Assembly (NCBI GenBank): GCA_946998935.1 | Contig: CAMQBE010000025.1 | Coordinates: 1 to 7,569, forward strand | Length of the DNA stretch: 7,569 bases | DNA from: an uncultured Mycoplasma sp. | Lineage (GTDB): Bacteria > Bacillota_I > Bacilli_A > Mycoplasmatales > Metamycoplasmataceae | Reading direction: 5' to 3' | Shown: piece after piece, positions 7,298-7,569 of the stretch | Numbering within the stretch: position 1 is the stretch's first letter | Layout: every line of letters begins with the position of its first letter | Made by a program: the position numbers and the translations under genes | The notes under the pieces: generated by a model | What the model was told of the DNA's origin: nothing | Database searches by the model: none | What the model saw: the letters and a program-made list of their open reading frames with translations, nothing else

Positions 7298-7313
7298 ACA
7301 TAACAATATGATA

Positions 7314-7389
7314 TGGTGGCTCCGGCAGGAATCGAACCAGCGACACACGGAGCTTCAGTCCGTTGCTCTACCAACTGAGCTACAGAGCC
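7314..7389 (-). tRNA. tRNA-Phe (GAA)
   Basis: A 76-nt cloverleaf. The acceptor GGCTCTG pairs with CGGAGCC (one G-U), and CCA is encoded. The anticodon loop CTGAAGC gives GAA. The T-loop is TTCGATT. It is last in the run fMet-Asp-Phe, with one base after tRNA-Asp and a terminator downstream. Confidence 0.97.
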
Positions 7390-7390
7390 A

Positions 7391-7467
7391 TGGCGGTCCA
7401 GACGAGAATTGAACTCGCGATCTTCTCCGTGACAGGGAGACGTATTAAACCACTTTACCACTGGACC
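7391..7467 (-). tRNA. tRNA-Asp (GTC)
   Basis: A 77-nt cloverleaf. The acceptor GGTCCAG pairs with CTGGACC, the discriminator is G73 as expected for Asp, and CCA is encoded. The anticodon stem TCTCC/GGAGA holds the loop CTGTCAC, anticodon GTC. It lies one base from each neighbour, so the run is surely one precursor transcript. Confidence 0.97.
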
Positions 7468-7468
7468 A

Positions 7469-7544
7469 TGGTGGCGGAGGCTGGATTTGAACCAGCGGTC
7501 TCAAGGTTATGAGCCTTGCGAGATACCAACTTCTCCACTCCGCG
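7469..7544 (-). tRNA. Initiator tRNA-fMet (CAT)
   Basis: A 76-nt cloverleaf with anticodon CAT in the loop CTCATAA. Two hallmarks mark it as the initiator and not an elongator Met or an Ile tRNA. Position 1 is unpaired with 72 (C1 against C72; the rest of the stem, GCGGAG with CTCCGC, pairs). The D-stem GAGA/TCTC has the A11-U24 purine-pyrimidine pair. The anticodon stem is CAAGG/CCTTG, so pairs 29-41, 30-40 and 31-39 are A-U, G-C and G-C in place of the usual three G-C. CCA is encoded. It is first in the visible run; 7545-7569 holds no clear further tRNA. Confidence 0.93.
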
Positions 7545-7569
7545 AGGTGTATATTTTATTTTTCGGTGT

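Noticed and set aside
7240..7461. Minus-strand 73-residue frame
   Set aside because: It is read through tRNA-Asp, tRNA-Phe and their terminator, so it is not a protein gene.
7545..7569. Another tRNA or a promoter upstream of tRNA-fMet
   Set aside because: Only 25 AT-rich bases remain. There is no CCA end, and the possible -10 (TAAAAT on the minus strand) cannot be judged without further sequence.

Overview
This window is mollicute DNA, most likely from a Mycoplasma of the hominis/synoviae type. It is AT-rich. TGA must be read as tryptophan for lspA, ileS and pyrG to stay open, and many of these TGA codons fall on conserved Trp positions (for example GWDTHG and WTTTPWT in IleRS). The species cannot be fixed from sequence alone.

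Left part, plus strand: the 3' end of an unrecognised reading frame (2-106) is followed by a strong intrinsic terminator (118-140). Next comes a small hypothetical gene (323-786) broken by a frameshift. The break coincides exactly with a 5-bp tandem duplication, GAAAT GAAAT, and removing one copy restores a continuous 152-residue protein. Then comes ssrA, the tmRNA (826-1230), with an encoded CCA end, a legible tag reading frame of 31 codons and a clear pseudoknot. It ends at a hairpin terminator (1251-1281) that faces the convergent lspA gene and could serve both strands.

Middle, minus strand: a compact cluster transcribed pyrG -> ileS -> lspA (6285 down to 1301). Ten bases separate pyrG from ileS, and ileS overlaps lspA by 8 bases. 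pyrG makes CTP, ileS charges tRNA-Ile, and lspA removes lipoprotein signal peptides. All three look intact, with their key motifs present.

Right part, minus strand: a tRNA run, fMet -> Asp -> Phe, with one base between neighbours, ends in an intrinsic terminator (7273-7297). A 264-residue predicted surface lipoprotein (7175 down to 6381) follows, whose stop codon lies inside its own terminator. It is a plausible substrate of the LspA encoded in the same window.

A TAGAAT -10 element recurs upstream of tmRNA, pyrG and the lipoprotein gene, and a 12-base block TGTATTAGAATA is identical at the first two. I found no transposon, CRISPR array, defence system or other clearly new multi-gene system. 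The points most worth a second look are the pentamer-duplication frameshift, the long and highly structured tmRNA tag region, the non-canonical initiator tRNA, and the lipoprotein of unknown function with a Cys/His cluster.
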